A DNA stretch of 64,000 nt from Nocardia brasiliensis (GCF_011801125.1 NZ_CP046171.1:3534001-3598000), one strand, 5' to 3'; shown: positions 27,475 through 36,394, counted from the stretch's first letter. Notes: generated from the letters alone by a model not told the origin. Translations and numbers: made by a program.

Positions 27475-28335
27475 TCAGCCGATGCCGAGCTTGCCCGCGA
27501 GGCGGGTGAGATAGGCGCAGACCTCCTCCGGTGCGCGATCGGGCATGCCGAAGACCACCTCGGTGACGCCGAAATCGGCCCACTGCGCCAGCTGTTCGGC
27601 ATTGTGGCGCCCCGCGAGGGCGATGATCTCGGGCGTGCCCGCGCGGTCGTGCTCGCGCCAGACACGCTGCAACAGCTCAATTTTCGTGTCGAGCCCGGTC
27701 TCGGTGGGGGTGGTGATCCAGCCGTCGGCGTTGTCGGCGAGCCAGCCGAAGGTCTTCTCCGTGCCCGCGGCGCCGAGCAGCACCGGAATCCGTTTCTGGA
27801 CCGGCTTCGGCCAGGACCAGCTGGCGCCGAATCGCACGAACTCGCCCTCGAAGCTGGCTTCCTCCTCGGTCCAGATGGCGCGCATCGCGTCCAGGTGTTC
27901 GCGCAGCACCGTCCTGCGCCTGTTCGGCGGCACCCCGTGGTGGGCGAGCTCGTCGGTGTTCCAGCCGAAGCCGACGCCGAGGCTGACCCGCCCGCCGGAC
28001 AGGTGGTCCAGCGAGGCGATGGTCTTGGCCAGTGTGATCGGGTGGTGTTCGGCGGGCAGCGCGACCGCCGTGGACAGTCCGATCCTGGTGGTGACGGCGG
28101 CGATGGTGCCGAGGGCGACCCACGGATCGAGCGTGCGCAGGTAGCGGTCGTCGGGCAGGCTCGCGTCGCCCGTCTGCGGGTGCGCCGCGGCTCTGACCAC
28201 CGGAATGTGCGTGTGCTCCGGCACGTAGAAGGTGTCGAAACCGACACCTTCGGCGGCCACCGCCGCCGCTGCGGGCGTGATGCCCCGATCGCTGGTGAAC
28301 AACACAATTCCGTACCGCACCGTACGCGCTCCCAT
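27475..28335 (-). CDS. LLM-class F420-dependent oxidoreductase
   Basis: 286 aa from ATG 28335. An ATG at 28362 exists, but its first codons are the KstR-like operator, so the shorter start, giving a probable leaderless mRNA behind TCTAAT, is preferred. The luciferase-like TIM barrel shows GIVLFTSDRGITPAAAAVAA, HLSGGRVSLGVGFGWNTDEL and VLLGAAGTEKTF, features of actinobacterial F420-dependent enzymes. F420 binding is known for this group but not proven here. The upstream operator places it in a sterol- or lipid-responsive regulon. Confidence 0.82.
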   Translation of the reverse strand: MGARTVRYGIVLFTSDRGITPAAAAVAAEGVGFDTFYVPEHTHIPVVRAAAHPQTGDASLPDDRYLRTLDPWVALGTIAAVTTRIGLSTAVALPAEHHPITLAKTIASLDHLSGGRVSLGVGFGWNTDELAHHGVPPNRRRTVLREHLDAMRAIWTEEEASFEGEFVRFGASWSWPKPVQKRIPVLLGAAGTEKTFGWLADNADGWITTPTETGLDTKIELLQRVWREHDRAGTPEIIALAGRHNAEQLAQWADFGVTEVVFGMPDRAPEEVCAYLTRLAGKLGIG

Positions 28336-28344
28336 CGCCGAAAT

Positions 28345-28358
28345 TAGAACAAGTTCTA
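28345..28358 (-). promoter_or_regulatory. KstR-type operator
   Basis: TAGAACAAGTTCTA has 6-bp arms and fits the published KstR motif TNNAACANGTTNNA (core AACNNGTT) with no mismatch. It overlaps the probable -10 (TCTAAT) of the LLM oxidoreductase, where a TetR-type repressor would block transcription. The match is seen; KstR control is inferred. Confidence 0.65.
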
Positions 28359-28392
28359 CCATTCTTTTCCGGCACGCACCATGGTCGCGGTG

Positions 28393-28515
28393 TCAGAGCA
28401 ACGTTCCGTCGGTGGCGTCGATGCAGGAACCGGTGACCCAGCGGGCGGCCTCGGAGGCGAGGAACGTGACCATGTCGGCGACCTCGCCGCCCGGCCGAAG
28501 GCCGACCAAGCTTTG
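28393..28515 (-). pseudogene. C-terminal remnant of a short-chain dehydrogenase
   Basis: About 40 codons ending at TGA 28393 read RPGGEVADMVTFLASEAARW, then VTGSCIDATDGTLL. This is the normal last part of classical SDRs (EVAD-V-FLAS...TG-...DG), but the dinucleotide motif and YxxxK are absent upstream: the frame degenerates beyond 28520 and the PAP2 gene ends at 28542. It is a decayed gene fragment. Confidence 0.65.
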
Positions 28516-28541
28516 TCCGGTGCGCGATCGTTGCGGTGCCG

Positions 28542-29177
28542 TCAGTGGGAGTTGTGTTGAGTCGCGGGGGTGCCCCGCGTCGGTCGCGCTGCCCAGCAGC
28601 ACGTCAGTGTCATTGCGACGGCTGCGGCGGTGCCGCCGATGATGTCGGTCGGCAGGTGATAGTCCAGCCCGATCATGCCGACGGCTGCCGCCAGCAGCGC
28701 GGGTAGCGCGATGGCGAGGGTGGAGGACCGGGCGCGCGGCGAGTCGATCAGCACGAAGAACGTGGTCGCGATGGCGACCAGATGCACGGTGTGACCGCTC
28801 GGATAGGCCAGGTAGTCGTGTAATGGGCGGTGCCACAGCGGCTTCCATGCCCACGCGTTCAGCGCGACCGCCAGCGCGGGAGTCGCGAGCATGAGTACGG
28901 CGCTACGCCATAGGCGGCGGTAGGCGAACCAGCCCGCGGCGATCGCCAGCAAGGGCACTAGGAGGTAACCGTTGCTCGGGACGACCAGCAGGTGCGCGAG
29001 GCCCGGCCGGGTGTCGAGTGCGGCATGAATCGGGGCGGCGAGCGCGCGGTCCAGTGCCGTGGGGCCGCCGTCGGATGGAAAGGTCGCGGGCAGCGTGGCG
29101 GTGACGGTGGCGCCCGCCGCCGCGACGCCGAGGGTGCGAACGCCCCGTGGAATGGCGTCTTGTCGCGATCCGGGCAC
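28542..29177 (-). CDS. PAP2-family membrane phosphatase, altered third motif
   Basis: 211 aa from 29177, with four to five hydrophobic segments. PAP2 motif 2 is present as YPSGHTVHL and motif 3 as GLDYHLPTDIIGG with the HX3D pair. The usual Ser-Arg of SRX5HX3D is Gly-Met here, so the phosphate-contacting Arg is missing. Motif 1 (KPLWHRPL) is shortened. Typical members dephosphorylate lipid phosphates at the membrane; this one may be weak, or may use other residues. It runs towards the SDR remnant. Confidence 0.75.
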   Translation of the reverse strand: MPGSRQDAIPRGVRTLGVAAAGATVTATLPATFPSDGGPTALDRALAAPIHAALDTRPGLAHLLVVPSNGYLLVPLLAIAAGWFAYRRLWRSAVLMLATPALAVALNAWAWKPLWHRPLHDYLAYPSGHTVHLVAIATTFFVLIDSPRARSSTLAIALPALLAAAVGMIGLDYHLPTDIIGGTAAAVAMTLTCCWAARPTRGTPATQHNSH

Positions 29178-29348
29178 CGGTCGACGATAGTCATCGGCAG
29201 GTTCGCGTCGGCGTACGGCTGCCCCGCCCCGCCCCGCCGCGGCGCGACGACACGGCCTGGTGCGAGAGCAGGGACCGGCTCCGGCAATTGGGCAACACCG
29301 CGCGCCTTATCGGCCTGAACACCTTGGCGCGCAAGCCGTGACGCGGGC

Positions 29349-30242
29349 TCAGGGCCCGTAGGTCAGGACCGCGCTGATGACGAACCACAGCACCCACGCG
29401 AAGGCGATGAGCATGCCCACCGCGAGGGTGATCCGCATGAACGTCTTGCCGAAATCCATGTCCCTGGTCTCGCGCGGATACAGCTTCCACGGGCTGTACC
29501 AGGGCGCTTCGACCGCGTAGATCGGCTTGCTCGCTTCGCGCTCGGCCTGGGCCAGCTCCTCGGCATAGGCCTCGGCCTGCGCCTGATTCGGGCCACCGTG
29601 CCACAGCGTGATGTCGATCGGCCCGAGGAAGCCCTCGTTGAGCAGCTCCTGCGGGGCGGGCAGGTAGGGCAGGATGCCAAGGCCACGGAAGGCGACCGCG
29701 ACGTCGTTGGCCGTCCACAGGTGCTTCTCCTGCTCGGCGAGCACGTCGAAGTAGTGCCGCAGCCGGGCCGGGTCGTCGCCGAGGATCACGTCGAAGCTCG
29801 GGTCGCTCCAGGCCTGCTGGATCTTCAGCTGCGCACCACGCAACGGCACGATCAGCGCGAGCCCGTGCACCGCCCGTTGGCCGAGACCGCGAGCGGCCAG
29901 CCAGTTCTGTAGCGCGAAGGTGTGTTCGCGCGACTTCTCCAGCGGCGTGCGCCGGTCGCGTCCCTCCGTCGCCGCGGGCTCGCCGTTGATCGTCCACGCG
30001 CCGTTGAGCGGGATCTCCAGTGTCCCGTCCTGGCGTGCCACCAAGGCCTCGGCCTCGATCACCACGCAGCTGGTCGGCGTCCAGACCACCGCGTCGAACT
30101 GATGCAGCCGATCCTGGTGGAACAGACTGCAGTTGATCGTGGCAACGCCCTTCGGGCTGCCCGGGTCCTTCCAGGTGCGCAGCCAATCGATCAGCGCGCG
30201 CTCGGCATTGGTGCCCGCGGCGTTCTGCACTCGCACCAGCAT
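29349..30242 (-). CDS. NERD-domain protein with C-terminal membrane anchor
   Basis: 297 aa from ATG 30242. The N-terminal nuclease-related domain covers about residues 10-120: NAERALIDWLRTWKD, then FDAVVWTPTSCVVIEAEALV. The E-x-K of active NERD/PD-(D/E)xK folds reads E-A-E here, so the catalytic Lys is absent. A single hydrophobic segment near the C-terminus (ITLAVGMLIAFAWVLWFVIS) suggests tail anchoring, with the domain in the cytoplasm. Function unknown; a binding or degenerate-nuclease role is possible. Confidence 0.7.
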   Translation of the reverse strand: MLVRVQNAAGTNAERALIDWLRTWKDPGSPKGVATINCSLFHQDRLHQFDAVVWTPTSCVVIEAEALVARQDGTLEIPLNGAWTINGEPAATEGRDRRTPLEKSREHTFALQNWLAARGLGQRAVHGLALIVPLRGAQLKIQQAWSDPSFDVILGDDPARLRHYFDVLAEQEKHLWTANDVAVAFRGLGILPYLPAPQELLNEGFLGPIDITLWHGGPNQAQAEAYAEELAQAEREASKPIYAVEAPWYSPWKLYPRETRDMDFGKTFMRITLAVGMLIAFAWVLWFVISAVLTYGP

Positions 30243-30343
30243 TGACGACCGCCCTTCACGTCGACACTCGACAGCTCACAGGATACGAGGTGCGGCGCCG
30301 GGTTCGTCGCCGTCATGGCAACAGTCGGCGTGTTGGTCGCGGC

Positions 30344-31741
30344 TCATGGCGCGGGATCGGCCGCGATCTTGCCGCTGCGCACCGCCTCGACCAGCACCGC
30401 GTGGTCGGCCTCGGTGCGATCGGCGTAGCGCTGGGCGAAGGCGGCGACCGCGTGCTCGAAACGCTCGTCGTCGCCGAGATAGCCTGCCAGCAGGCGCGGA
30501 TCGAGCGAGCGGGAGTGTGCGCGGGCCAGCAGCGCGCCGGCCAGCCTGCCGTAGTCGTCGAGATCGTCGGCGGATAATCCGGCCGGATCGATGCTGCCCT
30601 TCAGATTGCGGAATTGCCGGACGATGAACGGCAATTCGACGCCGTCGTCGGCGGGGTCGATGCTGGTCCAGCCGAGCAGAATATCGGTCTCGGACTGAAC
30701 GTGCCTGGTGCCCTGCACGATTCGTTCGCCCTCGTGCCGCGGGGCGACGGCGGGCAGGTACGGCGCGAGCGCGGACGGACCGGCCTGCTTGATCTGCAGG
30801 ACCACCGCCTCGCCTGCGTTGCCGTGCAGCAACGCCACATAGGTGTGCAGTCCGACGCTGCCCGTGCCGACGATCCGGAAGGCGATGTCGGACACCGCGA
30901 ATCGCTCGAGCAGATGCCGCCGTGATTCCCGCAGGGTGCCCGCGTACCGCTCCAGGCCGTCGGTGACGGCCGCGGCGACCTGATCGGTCACCGGGGTGAG
31001 AATCGGTGGGTCGCTGACGAATCGGTGCCTGCGAATGCCGGTCTCGTGGTCCTCGAGATGCTCGGTCCACTTCGCGACGACCTTGGCGCTGGTGTTCTTG
31101 CGCGCCTTCTTCGCCGCCTTCTTGAAATCGTCGATCAGGTCGTCGGCCTGGGCCGCGCTCAGGATCGACTCGTCGGGCAGCGCGGTCCACGAGGTCATGA
31201 ACGGCAGATCGGCGAGCTGACCGACGGCGAGCCGATACGAGCGTGCCGCGTCGCAGGCGGCGCGGTGGCAGTCCTGTTCGTTCGCGCCGCTTTCCCGGCC
31301 CGCCAGCACCAGGCTCGCGGCGAGGCGCTCCAGGTCCCACTCCCACGGCCCGGCCACGGTCTCGTCGAAATCGTTGATGTCCATGATGATCTCGCCGCGC
31401 GCGGTGCCGTAGAGGCCGAAGTTCCCGGCGTGCGCGTCACCGCAGATCTGGGCGGTGAGCCCGGTGTCGGGCCCGCCCGCCAGATCCGCCGCCATCAGCC
31501 CCGCCGCACCGCGATAGAACGTGAACGGCGAGGCGAGCATCCGTCCGATCCGCAGCGGTACCAGATGCGCCAGCCTGCCGACGTTGCTCGCCCCGACGAA
31601 CTCGAGCACGTCCGGGCGCCGGGCGCCGGTGGCCGCGCGATCGCGCGCGGTCACCGGAACGCGGCGGCGGATCTCCCGCCCGCGAGCGCGCACCTGCGCG
31701 GCCGGGGTGTAGGTGCGCAAATCGATACGGTTGTCTGACAC
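30344..31741 (-). CDS. DUF2252-family protein
   Basis: 465 aa from GTG 31741 (a GTG at 31771 adds ten residues; neither has a clear ribosome site). It has the DUF2252 core: FYRGAAGLMAADLAGGPDTG, QICGDAHAGNFGLYG and MDINDFDETVAGPWEWDLER. The GDAH-GNFG and DFD motifs resemble the catalytic loop and metal site of aminoglycoside phosphotransferase/kinase folds, so a kinase-like activity is plausible, but no substrate is known. Single gene. Confidence 0.85.
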   Translation of the reverse strand: MSDNRIDLRTYTPAAQVRARGREIRRRVPVTARDRAATGARRPDVLEFVGASNVGRLAHLVPLRIGRMLASPFTFYRGAAGLMAADLAGGPDTGLTAQICGDAHAGNFGLYGTARGEIIMDINDFDETVAGPWEWDLERLAASLVLAGRESGANEQDCHRAACDAARSYRLAVGQLADLPFMTSWTALPDESILSAAQADDLIDDFKKAAKKARKNTSAKVVAKWTEHLEDHETGIRRHRFVSDPPILTPVTDQVAAAVTDGLERYAGTLRESRRHLLERFAVSDIAFRIVGTGSVGLHTYVALLHGNAGEAVVLQIKQAGPSALAPYLPAVAPRHEGERIVQGTRHVQSETDILLGWTSIDPADDGVELPFIVRQFRNLKGSIDPAGLSADDLDDYGRLAGALLARAHSRSLDPRLLAGYLGDDERFEHAVAAFAQRYADRTEADHAVLVEAVRSGKIAADPAP

Positions 31742-31835
31742 AGCAGCTGACGCTAGCGGGAAAACTGCCACCGCAGGCAGCCGCCATGGCTGACGTCACT
31801 GCCGCCGTATCTCGCGGTGCCGATCGAGCCCGTAC

Positions 31836-33539
31836 TCAGGGGGCCGAGACCGGCGGTTGCGTCGCGTCCGCCGGGGTGATCGGCAACCGCAACGCCCCCG
31901 GTGCGGTGGCGGGCACCACGGCATGCTTCGGCGCCACCGGGGCGATCCGCCGATAGGGCGCGCCGAGCTCGGGCCGAGGGTCCTGCTCGTTCTTGTTGGG
32001 CCAGAACGCCATTGCCCGTTCGGCCTGTGCGGTGATGGTGAGCGACGGATTGACGCCCAGGTTGGCCGTCACCGCGGACCCGTCGGCGATGTGCAGGCCG
32101 GGATGGCCGAACACCCGCTGGTACGGGTCGACCACGCCGGTCTTGGCGGTGTCGCCGATGACGCAGCCGCCGATGTAGTGCGCGGTCGCCGGGATGTTGA
32201 ACACGTCCATCACCAGGCCGTGCGTGTCACCCTTGACCTTCGCGCCGAAGCGGCGCCCGATGTCGTGCGCCATCGGGATCCAGGTCGGGTTCGGCTCGCC
32301 GGTGCCCTGCTTCGTCTTGAGCAGCCCGCGTTTGCGGAACGAGGTGAGTGAATTGTCCAGCGACTGCATGACCAGCAGGATCACCGACTTCTCCGACGCG
32401 CGCCTGGCATTGAGGCTGCGCAGGAAGACCAGCGGATGCACCACGATCGCGAGCAGGAAGCGCAGGAACCGGAACGCGCCGCCGTCGACGATCGGCACCG
32501 ACAATGGGAACAGCGCGTTCTGCCCCTTGCCGTAGTGGCACACCTCGATGTGGGTGTCCTCGGCCGGGTGGATCGAGGAGGTGATGGCGATGCCCTCGGC
32601 GAAATCGCTGCGCGCGCGGCTGACGACGTTGAGGATCGCCTCGGAGTTGCTGCGGGTGAGCTCGCCGAGCCTGGGGGACAGCCGCGGCAGCACCGCCTCG
32701 TCGCGCATCTTGTGCAGCAGCTTCTGGGTGCCGAGGGCCGCGCCGGCGAACACCACCTGCTCGGCGGTGAAGGTCTTGCGCTCCTTGCGGATCCAGCGGT
32801 CGGGCCGCTGCGTCTCGATCGCGTAGCCGCCGTCGGGCAGCGGGCGCACCGCGGTGGCGGTGGTGAGCGGGTGCACCTCGGCTCCGGCCTGTTCGGCCAG
32901 GTAGAGGTAGTTGGTGGTAGTCGTGTTCTTGGCGTTGTGCGGGCAACCGGTGAAGCACTGCGCGCAGTGCACGCAGCCGCGTCTGCGCGGTCCGACACCG
33001 CCGAAATAAGGATCGTCGACCTCGGTGCCGGGGTCGGCCTCGTTGAAGAACACCCCGACGTCGGTCGCGTGGAAGGTGTGGCCGACGCCGAGGTCGTCGG
33101 CGATCTCCCGGATCACCTCGTCGGCCGGGGTCATCCTCGGGTTCGGCGCGACGCCGAGCATTCGCTGGGCCTGGTCGTAGTAGGGCGCCAGCTCGGCCCG
33201 CCAGTCGGTGATATGGGCCCACTGCTTGTCGGTGTAGAAGTCGGGCAGCGGTTCATAGAGGGTGTTTCCATAGATGAGCGAGCCGCCGCCGACGCCCGCG
33301 CCGGAGAACACCGCGCACTTGCCGAGCACGCTGATCCGCTGCGGACCGGTCAGGCCCAGCCGGGGCGCCCAGATGGATTTGCGCACATTCCAGTTGGACT
33401 TCGGGATGTCCTCGGCGTTCCATCGCCTGCCGGCCTCGAGCACGCCGACCCGATATCCCTTCTCGGTCAGCCGCAGGGCGCTGACACTGCCGCCGAAACC
33501 GGAGCCGATCACTACCACGTCGTAGTCGAATGTGGGCAT
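31836..33539 (-). CDS. choD: GMC-family sterol oxidase (ChoD-like)
   Basis: 567 aa from ATG 33539. The FAD motif is VVVIGSGFGGSVSALRLTEK, with acidic VLEAGRRW. The Cys-rich CVHCAQCFTGCPHNAKNT and following NYLYLAEQAGAEV are typical of mycobacterial ChoD (Rv3409c) relatives. The C-terminal GMC signature HYIGGCVIGD...ADGSAVTANLGVNP supplies the active-site region. ChoD homologues were named cholesterol oxidases, though activity on cholesterol itself is debated. A low-GC 175-bp region upstream probably holds its promoter. Confidence 0.82.
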   Translation of the reverse strand: MPTFDYDVVVIGSGFGGSVSALRLTEKGYRVGVLEAGRRWNAEDIPKSNWNVRKSIWAPRLGLTGPQRISVLGKCAVFSGAGVGGGSLIYGNTLYEPLPDFYTDKQWAHITDWRAELAPYYDQAQRMLGVAPNPRMTPADEVIREIADDLGVGHTFHATDVGVFFNEADPGTEVDDPYFGGVGPRRRGCVHCAQCFTGCPHNAKNTTTTNYLYLAEQAGAEVHPLTTATAVRPLPDGGYAIETQRPDRWIRKERKTFTAEQVVFAGAALGTQKLLHKMRDEAVLPRLSPRLGELTRSNSEAILNVVSRARSDFAEGIAITSSIHPAEDTHIEVCHYGKGQNALFPLSVPIVDGGAFRFLRFLLAIVVHPLVFLRSLNARRASEKSVILLVMQSLDNSLTSFRKRGLLKTKQGTGEPNPTWIPMAHDIGRRFGAKVKGDTHGLVMDVFNIPATAHYIGGCVIGDTAKTGVVDPYQRVFGHPGLHIADGSAVTANLGVNPSLTITAQAERAMAFWPNKNEQDPRPELGAPYRRIAPVAPKHAVVPATAPGALRLPITPADATQPPVSAP

Positions 33540-33714
33540 GACTTCCTCTCGTCACCAACCGTTCGGCAGGTCCGCGCCGCGCCGATGGATGAGATAATTT
33601 CATATTCATTCTTTCATCGACGAGCTGTGGTGCAAACCATCGTCGCACGCCGATCTCGCTGGATGCGGCGTGCCTGGATGGCGCCGAGCGGGGTCGGTGC
33701 GGTAAGCACTGGGC

Positions 33715-34365
33715 GTGACAACCGAATCGGGCAGCACGGAACCGGAGGTACGCGCCGGCGGTGGCGGCGTGCTCGGCGGCGTCCTCGCCGACCGCATCCT
33801 CACCGTCCCGAATGTCCTCAGTGTGCTGCGCCTGCTGGGCGTTCCGCTGCTGCTGTGGCTGATGCTGGTGCAGCGCGCCGACGGCTGGGCGTTCGCGCTG
33901 CTGATCGCCAGCGGCGTCACCGACTTCCTGGACGGCAAGCTGGCCCGCCTGCTCGATCAGTCGTCGCGGCTGGGCGCCCTGCTCGACCCGTTCGTCGACC
34001 GGCTCTACCTCGTGACGACGCTGGCGGCCTTCGTGATCCGCGGTCTGCTTCCGGTATGGGTCGCGGTGCTGCTGATCGGCCGGGAAGCCGTGCTCGCGCT
34101 GACCCTGTCGATCTACCGCCGCCGCGATCTGCCGCCGCCCGAGGTCATCTATCTGGGCAAGGCGGCCACCTTCGCGCTGATGTCCGCGCTGCCCTGGTTG
34201 CTCGCCGGGGAGATGGATTGGGCACTCGATGGTTTCGGACGCGCCTTCGGTGGGGCACTACTGGTCTGGGGCACGGCAGTGTATGTATGGACCGGCCTGC
34301 TCTACACCGGCAAAGCGATCGCGGTCGCCCGCGCGATACCGGCTGTGCCACACCGGTCCACGTAA
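33715..34365 (+). CDS. CDP-alcohol phosphatidyltransferase (PgsA2-like)
   Basis: 216 aa from GTG 33715. The family signature D(X)2DG(X)2AR(X)8G(X)3D(X)3D is intact in DFLDGKLARLLDQSSRLGAL followed by LDPFVD, and the rest is membrane helices. It exchanges CMP of a CDP-diacylglycerol for an alcohol, making a phospholipid such as phosphatidylglycerol phosphate or cardiolipin. By position, just before gcvH, it corresponds to M. tuberculosis Rv1822 (pgsA2). Only 81 bp separate it from gcvH. Confidence 0.87.
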   Translation: MTTESGSTEPEVRAGGGGVLGGVLADRILTVPNVLSVLRLLGVPLLLWLMLVQRADGWAFALLIASGVTDFLDGKLARLLDQSSRLGALLDPFVDRLYLVTTLAAFVIRGLLPVWVAVLLIGREAVLALTLSIYRRRDLPPPEVIYLGKAATFALMSALPWLLAGEMDWALDGFGRAFGGALLVWGTAVYVWTGLLYTGKAIAVARAIPAVPHRST

Positions 34366-34446
34366 GGTGCAGCGCTGGGTCGGACTATCGGCCGACCCTC
34401 GCATAGAGTTGCGCACACACGATCACGATGAAAGGACGGACGGGCT

Positions 34447-34845
34447 GTGACCCAGACCCCCGAGGACCTGCGCTACACCGATCAGCACGAGTGGGTGCGG
34501 CGCCTGAGCCCCACCCGCGTTCGGGTGGGAATCACCGACTATGCCCAGTCACAGCTCGGTGACGTCGTGTTCGTGCAGTTGCCCGAAACCGACAAGGACG
34601 TGGCGGCCGAAGACAGCATCGCCGAGGTCGAGTCGACCAAGAGCGTCTCCGACATCTACGCGCCGCTGAGCGCGAAAGTTGTTGCGGTGAACGAGGAATT
34701 GGTGCAGCAGCCGGAAACGCTGAACACCGACCCGTACGGTGACGGCTGGCTGTTCGAGTTGGAGGTCGCCGACGCCGCCGGCCTCGACGCGACACTGGGT
34801 GAGCTGCTGGATGCGGCAGGTTATCAAGGAGTTATCGGGGGCTGA
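34447..34845 (+). CDS. gcvH: Glycine cleavage system H protein
   Basis: 132 aa from GTG 34447, with AAGGA upstream. The lipoyl-domain core EVESTKSVSDIYAPLSAKVV carries the lipoylated Lys at residue 65; the N-terminal LRYTDQHEWVRR is also standard. H protein shuttles the aminomethyl group between P, T and L proteins in glycine breakdown. It is separated from gcvP by four regulatory genes, as in mycobacteria, and may therefore share GarA-linked control. Confidence 0.96.
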   Translation: MTQTPEDLRYTDQHEWVRRLSPTRVRVGITDYAQSQLGDVVFVQLPETDKDVAAEDSIAEVESTKSVSDIYAPLSAKVVAVNEELVQQPETLNTDPYGDGWLFELEVADAAGLDATLGELLDAAGYQGVIGG

Positions 34846-35013
34846 AGCAGCCTTCCCGGTTCTACCTGCACGGGCACGCCCTGGCAGGGTACGGTCAATG
34901 CCAACAGATGCGCCGGCAGTTGTTGCCGGGAATCTAGGGACTCGACGGCAGGTCGTGGTGCCACAGGTATCACCTGCTTGCATGGATAATCAGGTTCGAG
35001 GAGGAGAGAAACG

Positions 35014-35493
35014 GTGAGCGAGAACAAAGACCCGGGTTACGGGGAGACCGCGGCCGAGACGACGTCGGTCTTTCGCGCGGATTTCCTGAACGAGGTCGAC
35101 GCGTCGCGCTCCGGAGAGCCGACCGGTGAACAGCCGGTCCAAGGGGTCGAGGGTCTGCCCGTTGGTGCGGCCCTCCTGGTCGTCAAGCGCGGTCCGAACG
35201 CGGGCTCGCGGTTCCTGCTGGATCAGCCGACCACGTCGGCGGGCCGCCACCCCGACAGTGACATCTTTCTCGACGACGTCACCGTCAGCCGTCGGCATGC
35301 CGAGTTCCGTCAGGACGACGATTCGTTCCAGGTGGTCGATGTCGGCAGCCTGAACGGCACCTATGTGAATCGGGAGCCGGTGGACTCCTCGGAACTCCAG
35401 AACGGCGACGAGGTGCAGATCGGCAAGTTCCGTCTGGTGTTCCTCACCGGGCCGAAGGCGTCGGTGAGCGAAACGGGTGCAGGGAGCCTATGA
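35014..35493 (+). CDS. garA: FHA-domain metabolic switch protein GarA (OdhI-like)
   Basis: 159 aa from GTG 35014 behind GAGGAGAG. The N-terminus has the ETTS phosphorylation motif (Thr16/Thr17), target of PknG/PknB-type kinases in relatives. The FHA domain covers about residues 60-145: SAGRHPDSDIFLDDVTVSRR, then GSLNGTYVNREPV. Unphosphorylated GarA/OdhI inhibits 2-oxoglutarate dehydrogenase and glutamate dehydrogenase; phosphorylation turns it inward and releases them. Its place between gcvH and the MerR gene matches Rv1827. Confidence 0.95.
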   Translation: MSENKDPGYGETAAETTSVFRADFLNEVDASRSGEPTGEQPVQGVEGLPVGAALLVVKRGPNAGSRFLLDQPTTSAGRHPDSDIFLDDVTVSRRHAEFRQDDDSFQVVDVGSLNGTYVNREPVDSSELQNGDEVQIGKFRLVFLTGPKASVSETGAGSL

Positions 35494-35560
35494 GCACGCG
35501 GCGTCGGGTCGAAGGGCTCGGGGTCATGAGTGTGTGCGCTGTGTCGAGGGATAGGGCACT

Positions 35561-36394
35561 GTGACGGGCGCGGCGCAATGGGCACGCGGAGGCATGTCGA
35601 TCGGCTCCGTGCTCGACCTGTTGCGCCCGGACTTTCCGGACGTCACCATCTCGAAAATCCGCTTCCTGGAAGCGGAAGGCCTCATTCGGCCGGAGCGAAC
35701 GCCCTCGGGCTATCGCAGGTTCTCCGTCGCCGATTGTGAACGGCTGCGGTTCGTATTGACCGCGCAACGCGATCAATACCTGCCGCTGAAGGTGATCAAG
35801 GAACAACTCGAAGCGATCGACAGCGGCGCGGCGTCGCTCGGAGTGCGGGAAGCCCGCGCTCGAGCGCACTCCGGCCGCGCGGGTGCCTCGGAGCCGACCT
35901 CGACCGGGTCGGCCTCCGAGCGCCCCGGCACGTCCGGCGGGAACAGCAACGGTGCCGCGGCGCCGAGGAGGCTCGGCGTGGTGCCCAGCGAGATTTCCCC
36001 CGACGATTTGCGTTTCGATCACGAAATCCGGCTCACCCGCGCGGATCTGCTCGCGAAGGCCGAGATCGACGACGCGTTCCTGAACGATCTGATCCGCGCC
36101 AACCTCATCACCCCCGGTGCCGCCGGGTTCTTCGACGGGGACGCGGTGACGCTGGCCAAGACCGCCAAGGCGATGTCCGAATTCGGTTTGGAGGCACGAC
36201 ATCTGCGTGCGTTCAAGCTCGCCGCCGATCGCGAAGCCGCGCTTGTCGCGCAGATCGCCGCCCCGATCGCCAAGAGCAGGGACGCGGGCGCGCGCGCCAG
36301 AGCCGAGGAAACCGTGCGCGAATTGGCGGCGCTGTCGTTGACGCTGCACGCCTGTCTGGTGAAGTCGTCGGTGCGGACGTCGCTGGGCGGCTGA
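35561..36394 (+). CDS. ftsR: MerR-family regulator, FtsR/Rv1828-like
   Basis: 277 aa from GTG 35561. The MerR HTH is at about residues 12-75: MSIGSVLDLLRPDFPDVTIS, FLEAEGLIRPERTPSGYRRF. A low-complexity Ser/Gly linker (residues about 100-135) separates it from a C-terminal helical domain (DLRFDHEIRLTRADLLAKAE). Homologues are Rv1828 and C. glutamicum FtsR, which activates ftsZ. Thus it probably links growth state to division. It follows garA by 67 bp and is likely cotranscribed. Confidence 0.87.
   Translation: MTGAAQWARGGMSIGSVLDLLRPDFPDVTISKIRFLEAEGLIRPERTPSGYRRFSVADCERLRFVLTAQRDQYLPLKVIKEQLEAIDSGAASLGVREARARAHSGRAGASEPTSTGSASERPGTSGGNSNGAAAPRRLGVVPSEISPDDLRFDHEIRLTRADLLAKAEIDDAFLNDLIRANLITPGAAGFFDGDAVTLAKTAKAMSEFGLEARHLRAFKLAADREAALVAQIAAPIAKSRDAGARARAEETVRELAALSLTLHACLVKSSVRTSLGG

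Noticed and set aside
28336..28362. Longer start (ATG 28362) for the LLM oxidoreductase.
   Set aside because: Its codons are the KstR-like operator itself; relatives of this family begin close to the GARTVRYGIVL strand.
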